Assembly: GCA_004322135.1 (NCBI GenBank)
Contig: SCSG01000033.1
Coordinates: forward strand, 1 to 48,805
Origin: Burkholderiaceae bacterium
GTDB taxonomy: Bacteria; Pseudomonadota; Gammaproteobacteria; Burkholderiales; Burkholderiaceae_B
Direction: 5' to 3'
DNA: 48,805 nucleotides
Each line of letters opens with the position of its first letter. Positions within the stretch are counted from its first letter, which is position 1. The position numbers were made by a program, and so were the translations under genes. The notes beneath the pieces were generated by a model. That model was not told where the DNA came from, did not search any database, and saw only the letters and a list, made by a program, of their open reading frames with translations. This document shows, in pieces, positions 28,435 through 37,600 of this stretch.

Positions 28435-29445
28435 ATGAATAGATTCGGACGCATCATCCTGTGGGTCGCACTGTTTGCCGCTGTCGTGATGGCAGGTATT
28501 TCAGCGGGCTTTTGGTATTGGGCCAACAAGCCGCTGACGCTGGGTGCCGAGCACGTTGATTACCAGGTGGAGATGGGCAGCAGGCCTCGTGCGGTTGCCG
28601 TCGCCATGAAGAATGCGGGCATCGACATATATGCCGACGGGTTTGTGCTGCTGGCCCGTTTGACAGGAAGCGATACACAGATCAAGGCAGGAGCCTACGA
28701 AGCCACGCGTGGCGATACTCCTTCCATATTGCTTCGACGCATGGCCAACGGTGATATGACCCGAACCAGCCTTACTTTGGTGGAAGGCTGGACCTATCAG
28801 CGCATACGTCAGGCACTGCGCGATAACCCCGACATCAGGCAAACCCTGGAGGGCGTTTCCGACGCGCAGTTGTTGGCCCGCCTGGGCTCCACCGAAAAAA
28901 GCCCCGAGGGCCTGTTTTATCCCGACACCTATGTGTTTGTGCCCGGTTCCACCGACTACGATATTTTGCGCCGTGCCTACCAGGCCGAACAGAAATTACT
29001 GGATGCGCTGTGGGTGGCCCGTGCTCCGGATCTCCCCTTGAAAACGCCCTATGACGCGCTGATACTGGCCTCGCTGATCGAAAAAGAAACGGGCCATAGC
29101 ACGGATCGGGCACGTGTGGCGGGCGTTTTCGTGAATCGCCTGCGGCTGAACATGCCCCTGCAAACCGATCCCACGGTTATTTACGGCATGGGCGATGCGT
29201 ATCAGGGGCGCATCCGCAAAAAGGACCTGACCACCGACACTCCCTGGAACACCTATACCCGCGCCGGGCTTCCTCCCACGCCCATCGCCTCCAGTGGCAG
29301 GGCCTCGCTGTACGCGGCATTGCACCCCGAGCAGCACAAGTTTTTATATTTTGTGTCGCGGGGCGATGGCACCAGCGAGTTTTCCAAGGACCTGGATTCG
29401 CATAATCGCGCGGTGTCAAAATACATACTGGGGCAGGGGAAATAA
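28435..29445 (+). CDS. mltG: Endolytic murein transglycosylase MltG
   Basis: MltG cleaves nascent glycan strands and may act as the terminator of peptidoglycan polymerisation. The 336-residue protein has one N-terminal membrane anchor (residues 6-28) and the YceG domain. The catalytic Glu lies in LASLIEKETGHSTDRARV and is followed by the conserved LQTDPTVIYGMGD and TRAGLPPTPIASSG. The stop overlaps the native tmk start (TAATG at 29443-29447), showing that mltG and tmk were translationally coupled before the insertion. Confidence 0.96.
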   Translation: MNRFGRIILWVALFAAVVMAGISAGFWYWANKPLTLGAEHVDYQVEMGSRPRAVAVAMKNAGIDIYADGFVLLARLTGSDTQIKAGAYEATRGDTPSILLRRMANGDMTRTSLTLVEGWTYQRIRQALRDNPDIRQTLEGVSDAQLLARLGSTEKSPEGLFYPDTYVFVPGSTDYDILRRAYQAEQKLLDALWVARAPDLPLKTPYDALILASLIEKETGHSTDRARVAGVFVNRLRLNMPLQTDPTVIYGMGDAYQGRIRKKDLTTDTPWNTYTRAGLPPTPIASSGRASLYAALHPEQHKFLYFVSRGDGTSEFSKDLDSHNRAVSKYILGQGK

Positions 29446-29489
29446 TGCACGGTCAGCGCGGGTGCTTCATCACACTTGAAGGTCTGGAC

Positions 29490-29495
29490 GGCGCG
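29490..29495 (+). repeat. Left junction direct repeat (attL core) GGCGCG
   Basis: GGCGCG here encodes Gly-Ala of the tmk P-loop (GLD-GA). The same six bases recur at the right junction, so one copy is the crossover core or target duplication. The length is short, so identity at the junctions could extend only through these six bases. Confidence 0.8.
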
Positions 29496-29515
29496 TTATT
29501 TTCGGTTATGTGTTC

Positions 29516-29529
29516 ATGTAAACAATTGG
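29516..29529 (+). repeat. Left arm of terminal inverted repeat
   Basis: ATGTAAACAATTGG begins exactly 20 nt after the GGCGCG core. Its inverse at the right end (38274-38287) matches in 12 of 14 positions, including all of ATGTAAAC. Related GTAAAT/GTAAAA copies follow at 29555-29566. These are candidate recombinase arm-binding sites. Confidence 0.7.
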
Positions 29530-29602
29530 AAATTACTTTTGGTTTTTATTTAATGTAAATGTAAAAAGAAGTGGATTCATCCGCGCCAGGAGATGAGTAG
29601 TT

Positions 29603-30232
29603 ATGAATAAAGGCTGCATGATAGTCTGCGACGGTGGGAATGGTGCGGGGAAAAGCACAGTTCTGAAGTCTATTGCACAACATTTGCAGGCTCAAGGCTG
29701 CGACTTAGTTATTACTCGTGAGCCTGGCGGAACGCCTATTGGAGAGAAAATTCGCGACATTTTGTTAAGTACGGACTGCTCAGAAATGTGCGACGTCACA
29801 GAGTTAATGCTGTTCGCTGCTGCGCGGGCGCAGCACGTCAGGGAAAAGATTATTCCGGCTATTAAGTTGGGGCAAGTTGTTATTTCAGATCGCTTTGATT
29901 CTGCGACGGTAAGTTTCCAGCATTTTGCGAGGGGACTGCCGCTTGATCTCATTAAAATGCTTAACGAAATAGCTATTGACGGATTTAAGCCTAATATTAC
30001 GATCATTCTTGATCTTGATCCCGCGACCGGGCTGGAGCGAGTCGGTTCCCGAGGAAGTCAGTTGGATCGCATGGAGAAAGAAAATCTCGAATTTCTGCGT
30101 AATGCGCGCAAAGGCTATTTAGAGCAAGCGAAGGACGATCCTGACCATTTCGTTGTGATTGATGCCTCCCAGCCTCTTGAAGACGTTATAGCAGAAGCGG
30201 TCAAGGTCGTTGACCAAGTCGTCTACGGATAA
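29603..30232 (+). CDS. tmk: Element-encoded thymidylate kinase (replacement dTMP kinase)
   Basis: This complete 209-residue dTMP kinase converts dTMP to dTDP, an essential step of dTTP synthesis. Visible parts are the P-loop CDGGNGAGKST, the TREPGGTPIGEKIRD segment, LMLFAAARAQHV, ISDRFDSATVSFQ (the DR motif) and a lid region with Arg (RVGSRGSQLDRMEKEN). The P-loop has no Arg, as in bacterial type II enzymes, which use lid arginines. AGGAG (29588-29592) precedes the ATG. It is clearly divergent from the interrupted host enzyme, so it is not a duplication. Its codons are AT-richer than those of its chromosomal neighbours. With the host gene split, this is probably the cell's only functional tmk, unless another lies outside the window. 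Confidence 0.93.
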   Translation: MNKGCMIVCDGGNGAGKSTVLKSIAQHLQAQGCDLVITREPGGTPIGEKIRDILLSTDCSEMCDVTELMLFAAARAQHVREKIIPAIKLGQVVISDRFDSATVSFQHFARGLPLDLIKMLNEIAIDGFKPNITIILDLDPATGLERVGSRGSQLDRMEKENLEFLRNARKGYLEQAKDDPDHFVVIDASQPLEDVIAEAVKVVDQVVYG

Positions 30233-30249
30233 ATAACTTGGGCACGTTG

Positions 30250-31071
30250 ATGCCGTATCTCACGACCGTAGCAGACAGCATGCAAGCTGAGTCTGCTGAT
30301 GGAACAATAATTTCATGCAATTATCGACATCACCCTCGCTTTTCTACTGATTGTAAGTTGAGCGCGGGGCTGCATTATGTTTTTATTCGCTTTGCCAGCG
30401 AACGCTCATATTCGAAAGTTTACGAGCTGCGTACGGCTATCAGGCTCTTTCTTGATTACGCCGTTGAGTATGAAAGCCAAAACCCTAAAGTCCTTCATCA
30501 TACGAGTTTTTTGCAAATAAGTGCAGAGGTTTTCTATGGCTACGATTTATTCATCAAACGGAATCGTGGACCAAAAGGATTAGCCACTAGGCTGAAAAGT
30601 GCCTTAATCGTAATTGCAAAAAATCATAATGAAGGTCTGCCACTACTCGCACTTCCCGCGCTTGATCATCAAAAGTATAAGAGCTTCGAGCCTTTGACGG
30701 AAGCGTGTTTTAACCAAGTTACCAGTGCTCTTAAGGTGCACATCGACTTGCTATATGAAAAAATTGATTTTAGGCGCGTGGTGGATTTGGCAAAGCCCCA
30801 CAGCTGCGAAGAAGTACTCGCTCATGAGAACGGTCTTCATACATGGACACCAGAAATCGATCGGAGCTTAAAAACGCTAATCGTCAATGCTCACCCTTTT
30901 GTCGTGACACACGAAGAGTTTGTGGAAACATACAGAAAGGGTAAGCGCCCAGCCGGTACCGTCTTGACATTAACGCCCCTCGATCGCGGATCGATGATTA
31001 AAATTGCATCTTTGACAGAGGCACAGCCATCATGCCTGATACCACTCGCGCCATCATTAACCGTCATTTAA
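30250..31071 (+). pseudogene. Truncated integrase-like protein (N-terminal part only)
   Basis: About 260 AT-rich codons follow the element tmk by 17 bp. The sequence (GLHYVFIRFASERSYSKVYE, then LRTAIRLFLDYAVEYESQN) resembles the N-terminal region of large site-specific recombinases, in which a helical core-binding domain precedes the catalytic domain. No Arg...His-x-x-Arg...Tyr catalytic set is present. Near 31026 the frame runs into the start of the next gene fragment and stops, so the 3' part is lost. The ATG at 30250 is preferred to the TTG at 30238. The recombinase assignment rests on general resemblance and position, not on catalytic residues. A helper protein of the same element is the alternative. 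Confidence 0.5.
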
Positions 31072-31362
31072 TTCTCGTCCTCCCGAAGCAACCCGCCTTG
31101 GACTGGATCACGCGCGTTGACCCGAATCCGTTGGAACGTATTGAACTCGATGAGATGCGGCAGGAACAAGATGCCTACGTTCTGCCCGAGGGGGTCGTCA
31201 ACTCACCCAGCGAGGCCGGGCAATGGGCTGAGCGTCGGTGGAGTGTGCTTTCGCCAGCTTCCTGAGCGGCTGGCTTACCGACGAGGCATACTGGCCGAAG
31301 CGGCGTACCCGCAAGATGTTCAAGGAGTGGTTCGCGGTGCAATACCATTCCATGATTTGGGA
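31032..31362 (+). pseudogene. Frameshifted and 3'-truncated conserved hypothetical gene
   Basis: The frame opens MPDTTRAIINRHLILVLPKQ and runs to about 31242 (AERRW). It then continues in another frame as [20 protein letters not shown] and on to [10 protein letters not shown]. Together they look like one conserved protein of unknown function broken by a single-base indel near 31240-31250. At 31362/31363 it is cut by the junction with the antisense cusA fragment. I do not recognise a function. Its 5' end overlaps the end of the truncated integrase-like frame. Confidence 0.7.
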
Positions 31363-31917
31363 GCGCATCACAATGAACGCGGCCAATATTCCCAACGGCA
31401 ACGATAAAATGGCCACTAGGGCGCTTCGTAGATGAAATAGGAATAGGGCGCAAACCAGCCCGACGATGATGAATTCTTCAATCAGCTTATGCGTTAGATT
31501 GTCCACTGCCCGTTTGATCAACTGCCATCGATCGTAAGTCGTGACCACCTCAACACCGAGGGGCAAGGACTTCTTTAGATCGGCATGCTTGGTTTTCACT
31601 GCATTGATGGTGGTCAGGGCATTTTTTCCAGAGCGCATCACGATAACTCCGCCGGCCACTTCCCCTTCGCCATTCAGTTCAGCAATGCCCCGGCGCATCT
31701 CCGGTCCAATTTGGATGCGCGCCACGTCGCCTAGCAAAACAGGAGTCCGGGCCTCGTTGGTGCGCAGCACGACGTTCCTAAAATCCGCCAAGGAGCGCAG
31801 ATACCCAGAAGAGCGCACCATGTGCTCGGATTCGGCCAGTTCAACCACCGAGCCGCCGGACTCTTGATTGGCTTTACTTAGCGCTTCGTTGACCGTTGCC
31901 AAGGTGATTCCATACGC
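31363..31917 (-). pseudogene. cusA: Internal fragment of a CusA-type heavy-metal RND transporter gene
   Basis: About 185 codons on the minus strand match the periplasmic-loop-to-TM2/3 part of CusA-like copper/silver exporters: [60 protein letters not shown] and [13 protein letters not shown]. The fragment lacks both ends of the roughly 1050-residue protein. It stops at MR where CusA would continue into TM3, and starts at the AYGI segment. Both edges abut fragments of other genes. It is not part of the intact efflux operon downstream, which is on the other strand and of another RND type. Confidence 0.85.
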
Positions 31918-32036
31918 AACCCAAACCGCAAAGGCACGGTCGAGCATGCGATCGGTCACACGCAAGCCACGGCTCTGAAGGGCAAACGATTCGAATCACT
32001 GGAGGAACAAAATGCCTTTCTGGAGCATTGGGAGAG
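31918..32036 (+). pseudogene. istA: Fragment of IS21-family transposase IstA
   Basis: The plus-strand frame reads [20 protein letters not shown], then [19 protein letters not shown], a stretch typical of the IstA transposase just after its catalytic core. Similarity ends at about 32034. The frame then continues with unrelated residues to a stop near 32142. No istB, terminal repeat or upstream istA is present, so only a scar remains. Confidence 0.75.
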
Positions 32037-32277
32037 CCTCTTGCAAATGCAGTTGTTGCGCGAGACTACGCGGCTATACTTAAGAGGCACTGAGGAATTC
32101 AGGCTGCATTACAAAAAACGGCAGAATGGCAAAAATTGGCATTAACTCTTATTCTCAAGTAGAAGGCCGCCTATAACACTTCTGATGCCGGTATGGTTTT
32201 GCGCCCTCAGCTTGTCCTAAGTTTCGACCCATACTCTGTTGCATATCCGTTCTGGCCGTCTGTCGAGGTGGAAATAA
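32037..32277. other. Unassigned spacer upstream of the efflux operon
   Basis: No recognised gene. A short frame continuing from the istA fragment runs to about 32142. The last bases hold GAGGTGG (32265-32271), a good ribosome-binding site for the next gene. A promoter for the operon would be expected here, but I see no confident -35/-10 pair. Confidence 0.5.
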
Positions 32278-33642
32278 ATGAGAAAACTTCTATTTCGTGC
32301 GAGCACCTGGGCATGCGTTTTGCTGGTCGCGGGCTGCGCGAGCTATCAGCCGTTGCCGTTGCCGGAGCGTGCGAAGCTTGCGGGGCACGTGACGGATATC
32401 CAACGCGTGCTGCCTGCACCCGCATCAGGTGGCGCATCCACTGTGATCGATGTGGACAAGCCTTTGACTCCCGAAGAAGTAGGGTTACTCGCGATTCTCA
32501 ATGCACCGGAACTTCAATCCGAGCGCGGCGAGTTCGACCTGGCGCAGGCCAGGATCGTGCAAAGCGCACTGTTGCCGAATCCTTCCGTGAGTCTGGGCTA
32601 TGCGGCCGTTTTGGGCGGTCCGGCCACGGCTGCTGCCTATATAGCTTCGCTTGCGCAGGACATTGCGTCGCTGGTGACTTACCGTAGTCGGGAGGCTGCA
32701 GCCAAAGCGCATGTGGCACAGGTAAACGCCGGCCTTCTCTGGAAGGAATGGCAGGTCGCACAGAAGGCGCGGCTCTTAGCAGTCGGGTTGTACTGGAACG
32801 GCCGGGCGCTTAGGGCCAATCAAGCGCAGCTTGCTCTCATTGCGCACACGGCCGCTCAAGTGCAGTACGCCGTGGATCGTGGCGATGCGAGTCTTGCGAA
32901 TCTCACGCCATTGTTGGCCTCGAAGGCTTCACTTGAACAGTCGGTCGCGACACTCGAATTGCGGCAGGCGAAGGACTGGGGAGATTTGAATGGCCTGCTG
33001 GGTCTGAAACCCGACGCACGCTTTGTGATTGCGTCTCCGTCTGTTGCCGCCCCGCCGCCGGACTTGCGGACGCTCATTGCAAGTACCGCGAATCGCCGCC
33101 CGGACCTTGTGGCTCTCCAACTTGGATATCAATCGGCCGATGAGAGTGTGCGTACGGCAATTCTTGGACAGTTTCCCGCCTTTGCTCTCGGCGGCTCTTG
33201 GGGCTCAGACACCACTCAGGTTCGGTCTGCAGGGCCCACCGTGACCTTCGACCTACCAATCTTCAAGCGCAATCAAGGCGGGATCGCCCAGGCGCGCGCC
33301 ACGCGGCTTTTGTTGCACGAGCAGTACCAAAGCAGGCTCGATACGACGGAGTCCACCATCCTTGCGCTACACAGCCGCAGCCAGTATCTAGCGTCCCATG
33401 TGGAGGTTGCCCAGAACGAGGTCCAGGTAGCGGAGGCTCAGGCAAAGGCTGCACGTGCAGCCTTCAGGGCTGGCAATCTGGACGAGCGTTCACTCAATGA
33501 CTATGAGTCCACCGCACTTGCAAGACGTCTTGCCATCTTTGATTTTAGTCGCGGGCTGGACGAAGCCCGCATCGGGCTACAGCTCGAATTGGGGTTGGGG
33601 CTGCCGCAGACCCGCATCGCTCCCCTGGATACTTCGGAATAG
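32278..33642 (+). CDS. Outer membrane efflux lipoprotein, TolC/NodT family
   Basis: This is the outer-membrane channel of a tripartite efflux pump, with 454 residues. The signal peptide ends in a lipobox (LLVAGC, Cys20), so the mature protein is probably lipid-anchored. Two repeated coiled-coil TolC-type regions follow (AILNAPELQSERGEFDLAQA in the first half; NRRPDLVALQLGYQSADESV in the second). It is first in the operon and six bases before the MFP gene. The order (channel, adaptor, RND pump) is that of czcCBA-type operons, but the substrate cannot be inferred from this protein. Confidence 0.88.
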   Translation: MRKLLFRASTWACVLLVAGCASYQPLPLPERAKLAGHVTDIQRVLPAPASGGASTVIDVDKPLTPEEVGLLAILNAPELQSERGEFDLAQARIVQSALLPNPSVSLGYAAVLGGPATAAAYIASLAQDIASLVTYRSREAAAKAHVAQVNAGLLWKEWQVAQKARLLAVGLYWNGRALRANQAQLALIAHTAAQVQYAVDRGDASLANLTPLLASKASLEQSVATLELRQAKDWGDLNGLLGLKPDARFVIASPSVAAPPPDLRTLIASTANRRPDLVALQLGYQSADESVRTAILGQFPAFALGGSWGSDTTQVRSAGPTVTFDLPIFKRNQGGIAQARATRLLLHEQYQSRLDTTESTILALHSRSQYLASHVEVAQNEVQVAEAQAKAARAAFRAGNLDERSLNDYESTALARRLAIFDFSRGLDEARIGLQLELGLGLPQTRIAPLDTSE

Positions 33643-33647
33643 CCATC

Positions 33648-34694
33648 ATGAAAAAATGTCCTTCCTTGATTGCCGTTGTCTTGCTCGCCGCCTGGTCTGG
33701 TCTCGCCTTTACCGCCGAACCCCAGCCCAGCGTTTTGGTGACGACCACGCCCATGCGCGAGGGTAGCCTTGCAAAGACGGTGACCGCCTACGGCACGGTA
33801 GTGTCGCTCCCTTCTGCGAAGCGCATGGTCTCGGCGCACGCCTCGGAGACGGTGGGTGAAGTCTATGTGCACGAGGGTGACGAGGCGCCGGCAGGCGCAC
33901 CGCTTCTGCAACTCGTGCCGGGAGCGCAGACGGCAGCTGCCTTTGTCCAGGCACAGTCGGCCCTGCAGGACGCCGAACAGCAGGTCGCTCGCACGCGGCG
34001 AATGCTTGCCCAGCATCTGGCGACCTCGCAGCAGCTAGCCAATGACGTGAAGGCACTGTCAGACGCGAAGGTGGCACTGGATGCATTAAAGGCCCAGGGT
34101 GCAGGGGGCGCGAAGACGCTGCGTGCGCCTTTTCGGGCGATCGTCTCGCACGTGACGGTGGCGCCGGGCGCGCTCGTCGCATCAGGCACGCCGTTGGTGG
34201 AACTTGAGAACCCCAATAGTCTCACCCTTCGCGTGGGCGTGACCCCACCTGAAGCGCGGCTCATCAATATGGGCAACACCGTGGCCGTCACGGCTCTTGC
34301 AGGACATGAAGCTTTGGATGGCGCTGTGTTGCGCCGGGGATCGCTCATCGATCCCGCAACGGGCCTGGTGCTCGTGGATATTTCGCTGCCAGCCGACCAC
34401 CTCTTTCCGGGGGAAGCGGCGCGAGCGGCGATCACTGTAGGCCAAACCCAGGGATTCGTAGTGCCCCACTCAGCCATACTGGTCGACAATCGGGGCAAAC
34501 CCTACGTCGTACAAGCGGACGGCAAGAACGCCCGCAAGGTACCCGTGCAGGTCGCGGGAACCTATGGCGACGAGGATGTCATCCATGGTGCGGGGCTGAA
34601 AGCTGACCAGCCATTGGTGCTCACGGGCAACTATCAGTTGGAAGACGGCATGCAGATTCGTTTGGCTGATGAAACCGCTAGGGTTCAGAAATAA
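33648..34694 (+). CDS. Efflux RND transporter periplasmic adaptor subunit (membrane fusion protein)
   Basis: This 348-residue adaptor would link the RND pump to the outer-membrane channel. A signal peptide (residues 1-23) is followed by the first lipoyl half (SAHASETVGEVYVHEGDEAP), a short alpha-hairpin rich in Gln/Ala (QSALQDAEQQVARTRRMLAQ), the second lipoyl half (LRAPFRAIVSHVTVAPGALV) and beta-barrel and membrane-proximal domains. No His/Met-rich metal-binding extension is seen, which argues mildly against a dedicated copper or zinc adaptor. The stop overlaps the next start by one base. Confidence 0.88.
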   Translation: MKKCPSLIAVVLLAAWSGLAFTAEPQPSVLVTTTPMREGSLAKTVTAYGTVVSLPSAKRMVSAHASETVGEVYVHEGDEAPAGAPLLQLVPGAQTAAAFVQAQSALQDAEQQVARTRRMLAQHLATSQQLANDVKALSDAKVALDALKAQGAGGAKTLRAPFRAIVSHVTVAPGALVASGTPLVELENPNSLTLRVGVTPPEARLINMGNTVAVTALAGHEALDGAVLRRGSLIDPATGLVLVDISLPADHLFPGEAARAAITVGQTQGFVVPHSAILVDNRGKPYVVQADGKNARKVPVQVAGTYGDEDVIHGAGLKADQPLVLTGNYQLEDGMQIRLADETARVQK

Positions 34695-37600
34695 TGTTTG
34701 TGTCCTGGCTGCATCACCATAGGCTTCCCGTCCTCTTTGTCTCTTTCGTGCTCTCGGCGGCTGGGGTTTACGCCGCCATGAGCTTGCCAATAGGTCTCTT
34801 CCCGCTCACGGTCTTTCCGCGCATTCGCGTGGAAGTAAGCGCTGGCAGCATGCCGGCCAAACAAATGCTGGTGGATGTCACGCAACCGCTGGAGACGGCC
34901 GCTCGCTCCGTTCCCGGGGCAGTGAGTGTGACCTCCAAGACGTCGCGGGGTTCTGCGCAAATTTTTGTGAATTTCCCTTGGGGCTCGGACATGAACCGAG
35001 CGCTCATGGCGATCGATACGGCGTTTGCGCAGAAGCTTCCGAGTCTTCCGACCGGCGCCACCTACGATGCGATCCAGATGAGCCCGAACGCCGTCATGCC
35101 GTTCGTCTCCTACGCTCTGGTTTCGGATCAAGTGTCGCCGTCGCATTTGCGCGAGATCGCCCAACATCAGATCTTGCCTTTGCTGACCGGCATCCCGGGG
35201 ATACGACGCATTGGAGTCCTGGGCGGCAAGACACCAGAGGTGCAGGTGTCTGTTGCACCACACGTCTTGCAACAATACAGCCTGACGCTGCCTGATGTGG
35301 CAAAAGCGATTTCGACAACCAATACGCTGCGGGCGGTGGGTCACGTCGAAGATAATGGCTTGTTGTATCTGGCGGTCAGCAATAGCGCCTACGCCTCGGT
35401 TCAGTCAGTGGCAGACACCCCCATTCGTACACGCAAGGGCGGGGTGGTCACGCTCTCGCAGATTGCGACCGTGAAGATGGGCACGACGCCTGAGTGGTTG
35501 CTCGTGAACGACAACGGCAAGCCCGCCGTCACCTTCGATGTGTTCCAGCAGGATCGTGCGGATTCGCTCGCGCTCGCTAAGACGGTCGAGCAGAAGCTTG
35601 CCACTTTCATGAAGACGCAGCCGGCGTCGATACACCTCACCAAGTGGTACGACCAGACACAGCTCGTGCGCTCGTCTATCGCCGCGCTGGAAGAAGCGAT
35701 TGCGATTGGTCTGGTATTTGCAGCCGGCGTCCTCTTCTGGTTTTTGCGCAACTGGCGCGTGACTGCTGTCGCCATGCTCGTGGTCCCAATGTCGGTGCTT
35801 TGCAGCGTGCTGGTGCTGTGGCTTCTGGGTATGACCATCAACATCATGACTCTGGGCGGTATTGCGGCGGCGATTGGCTTATTGATAGACGATGTGATCG
35901 TCATGATTGAGCAAATCGCAAGACGCGTGGGTAGCCCGGAAGTCAAGGACCCCAAGTCTGGGGTATTGAAGGCCGCCCGCGAATTCCTCTCGCCCTTGAT
36001 GGGGTCGTCGCTCGCGACAGTCGTGATTTTCATCCCGTTGGCGTTCCTCTCGGGGATAACTGGGTCGTTCTTCAAGTATCTGTCGCTCACCATGGCCTCG
36101 GCCTTGGTCATCTCGTTTTTGCTCACGACCTTTACGGTGCCGCTGCTTGCACGCAGTATGGTCGATTTTAGCAAGTGGAAGGATCCGGCCCACGGCAAGG
36201 AAAGTCGCCTGCGCCGGCTGCACGGGCGCCTGCTGGATCGCTTCTTTCGCGCGCCGTGGCTCGTGGCGGTTGGCCTTGCGGTGCTCTGCGGTGTGGGCTA
36301 TGTGGGCTACCGCCATGTAGGCACGGGTTTTTTGCCGCGCATGGACGAAGGTGGCTTTGTGCTGGACTACAAGACAGCGCCCAGCACCTCGCTCAAGGAG
36401 ACCAACCGTGAGCTGCAGCAGGTTGAGGCCATCCTCAAGGCCAACCCTTATGTGGATACCTACTCGCGACGCACGGGTGCGGGACTGGGCGGCGATTTGG
36501 CGGAAACCTATCAAGGCGACTTCTTTGTGCGTCTGGTTGACCCCTCCAAACGGCCCGACATCTGGAACGTCATCGATGCTGTGTCCAGCAAAGTGACACA
36601 AATGGTGCCGAGCGTGAACTTTGATACCCACCAGCTCATGAGCGACATGATAGGGGACATGGTGGGCCGCAGGCAGCCCGTTGTGATCCAACTCACTGCC
36701 GATAATCCCGGTGTGCTGGATGGTGTTGCCAGGAAGGTGGCCGATGCGCTCACCAAGGTTTCGGGGGTGGAGCCTGCTTCGGTCGATAGCGGCGTGACGC
36801 CGGCGGGCGACGCAATCGAGATCCATGTGGATGCCGCGGCAGCTGCGTTAAAGGGCATGACGCCTGCCGAGGTCGCGGGGCAGGTTTCTCAATATCTGAA
36901 AGGGACGGTGGTGACACGCTATCTGGGTACGCACCTGGATGTGGGCGTACGCCTGAGCCTTGAAGCTCCGCAAAATCCCATCTACCGGGATCGTCTGGGA
37001 GACCTTCCCATTGCTGGGCCAGGGCGCGCGATCTTTCCGCTGCGCGCGGTGGCGACCACGCAGTTCGTGTCCGGCGAGCCGCAGCTTACGCGCGACAATT
37101 TGCAGCAAATCGTCGCGGTGACTGCGCAGACGACCGGCGCTTATGACCTCGGCTCCACGATCTCCGGGGTTAGGCAGATACTCTCAGACCCCAACCTCAT
37201 CCCGCCAGGAGTGAGTTACACGCTGGGCGGCGCCTACAAGCAGCAGCAGATGGCAGCACGCGGCATGGTGAAGGTCTTTGCAGCGGCGGTCGTGGCTGAA
37301 ATCATGCTTCTCATGTTCCTCTACAGGAGCCTCGCGATTCCACTCATTATCATGGGCACGTCACTCGTGTCCACGGGCGCTGTCTTCGTGGGGCTTTGGG
37401 CGACCGGTGTGGAGCTCAACATCACCGCCATGATGGGCATGGTGATGATCATCGGGATTGCGACGGAGATGGCGATCTTCCTGGTGTCCGAATACCAGAT
37501 TCTGCACGCAACGCTGCCGCCGCGCGAAGCCCTGAAAGCCGCCGCCCTTAACCGGCTGCGGCCTATTCTCATGAGTACGCTTGCGATGATCCTGGCGCTC

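Larger units (their letters stand above)
29445..29558 (+). pseudogene. tmk: 5' fragment of native thymidylate kinase, truncated in the P-loop
   Basis: The native ATG (29445) reads MHGQRGCFITLEGLDGA, the first 17 residues of a betaproteobacterial dTMP kinase up to the middle of the P-loop. After 29495 the frame runs into element DNA for 20 foreign codons and stops at TAA 29556-29558. The 37-residue product lacks all catalytic parts. The missing continuation (GAGKSTHVQW...) is found at 38308. Joining 29495 to 38314 restores an uninterrupted frame predicted to encode 217 residues. Confidence 0.95.

Noticed and set aside
29400-29600. tRNA gene as the integration target
   Set aside because: No cloverleaf or tRNA 3' end is seen at either junction. 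The target is clearly the protein-coding P-loop of tmk.
31198-31965. An intact small RND protein on the minus strand
   Set aside because: The open frame contains CusA sequence only between 31363 and 31917. Both ends run into antisense parts of other genes, so it is a fragment, not a gene.
35879-36826. 315-codon minus-strand open frame opposite the RND pump
   Set aside because: It is the reverse-frame shadow of a conserved membrane protein, with no recognisable domain.
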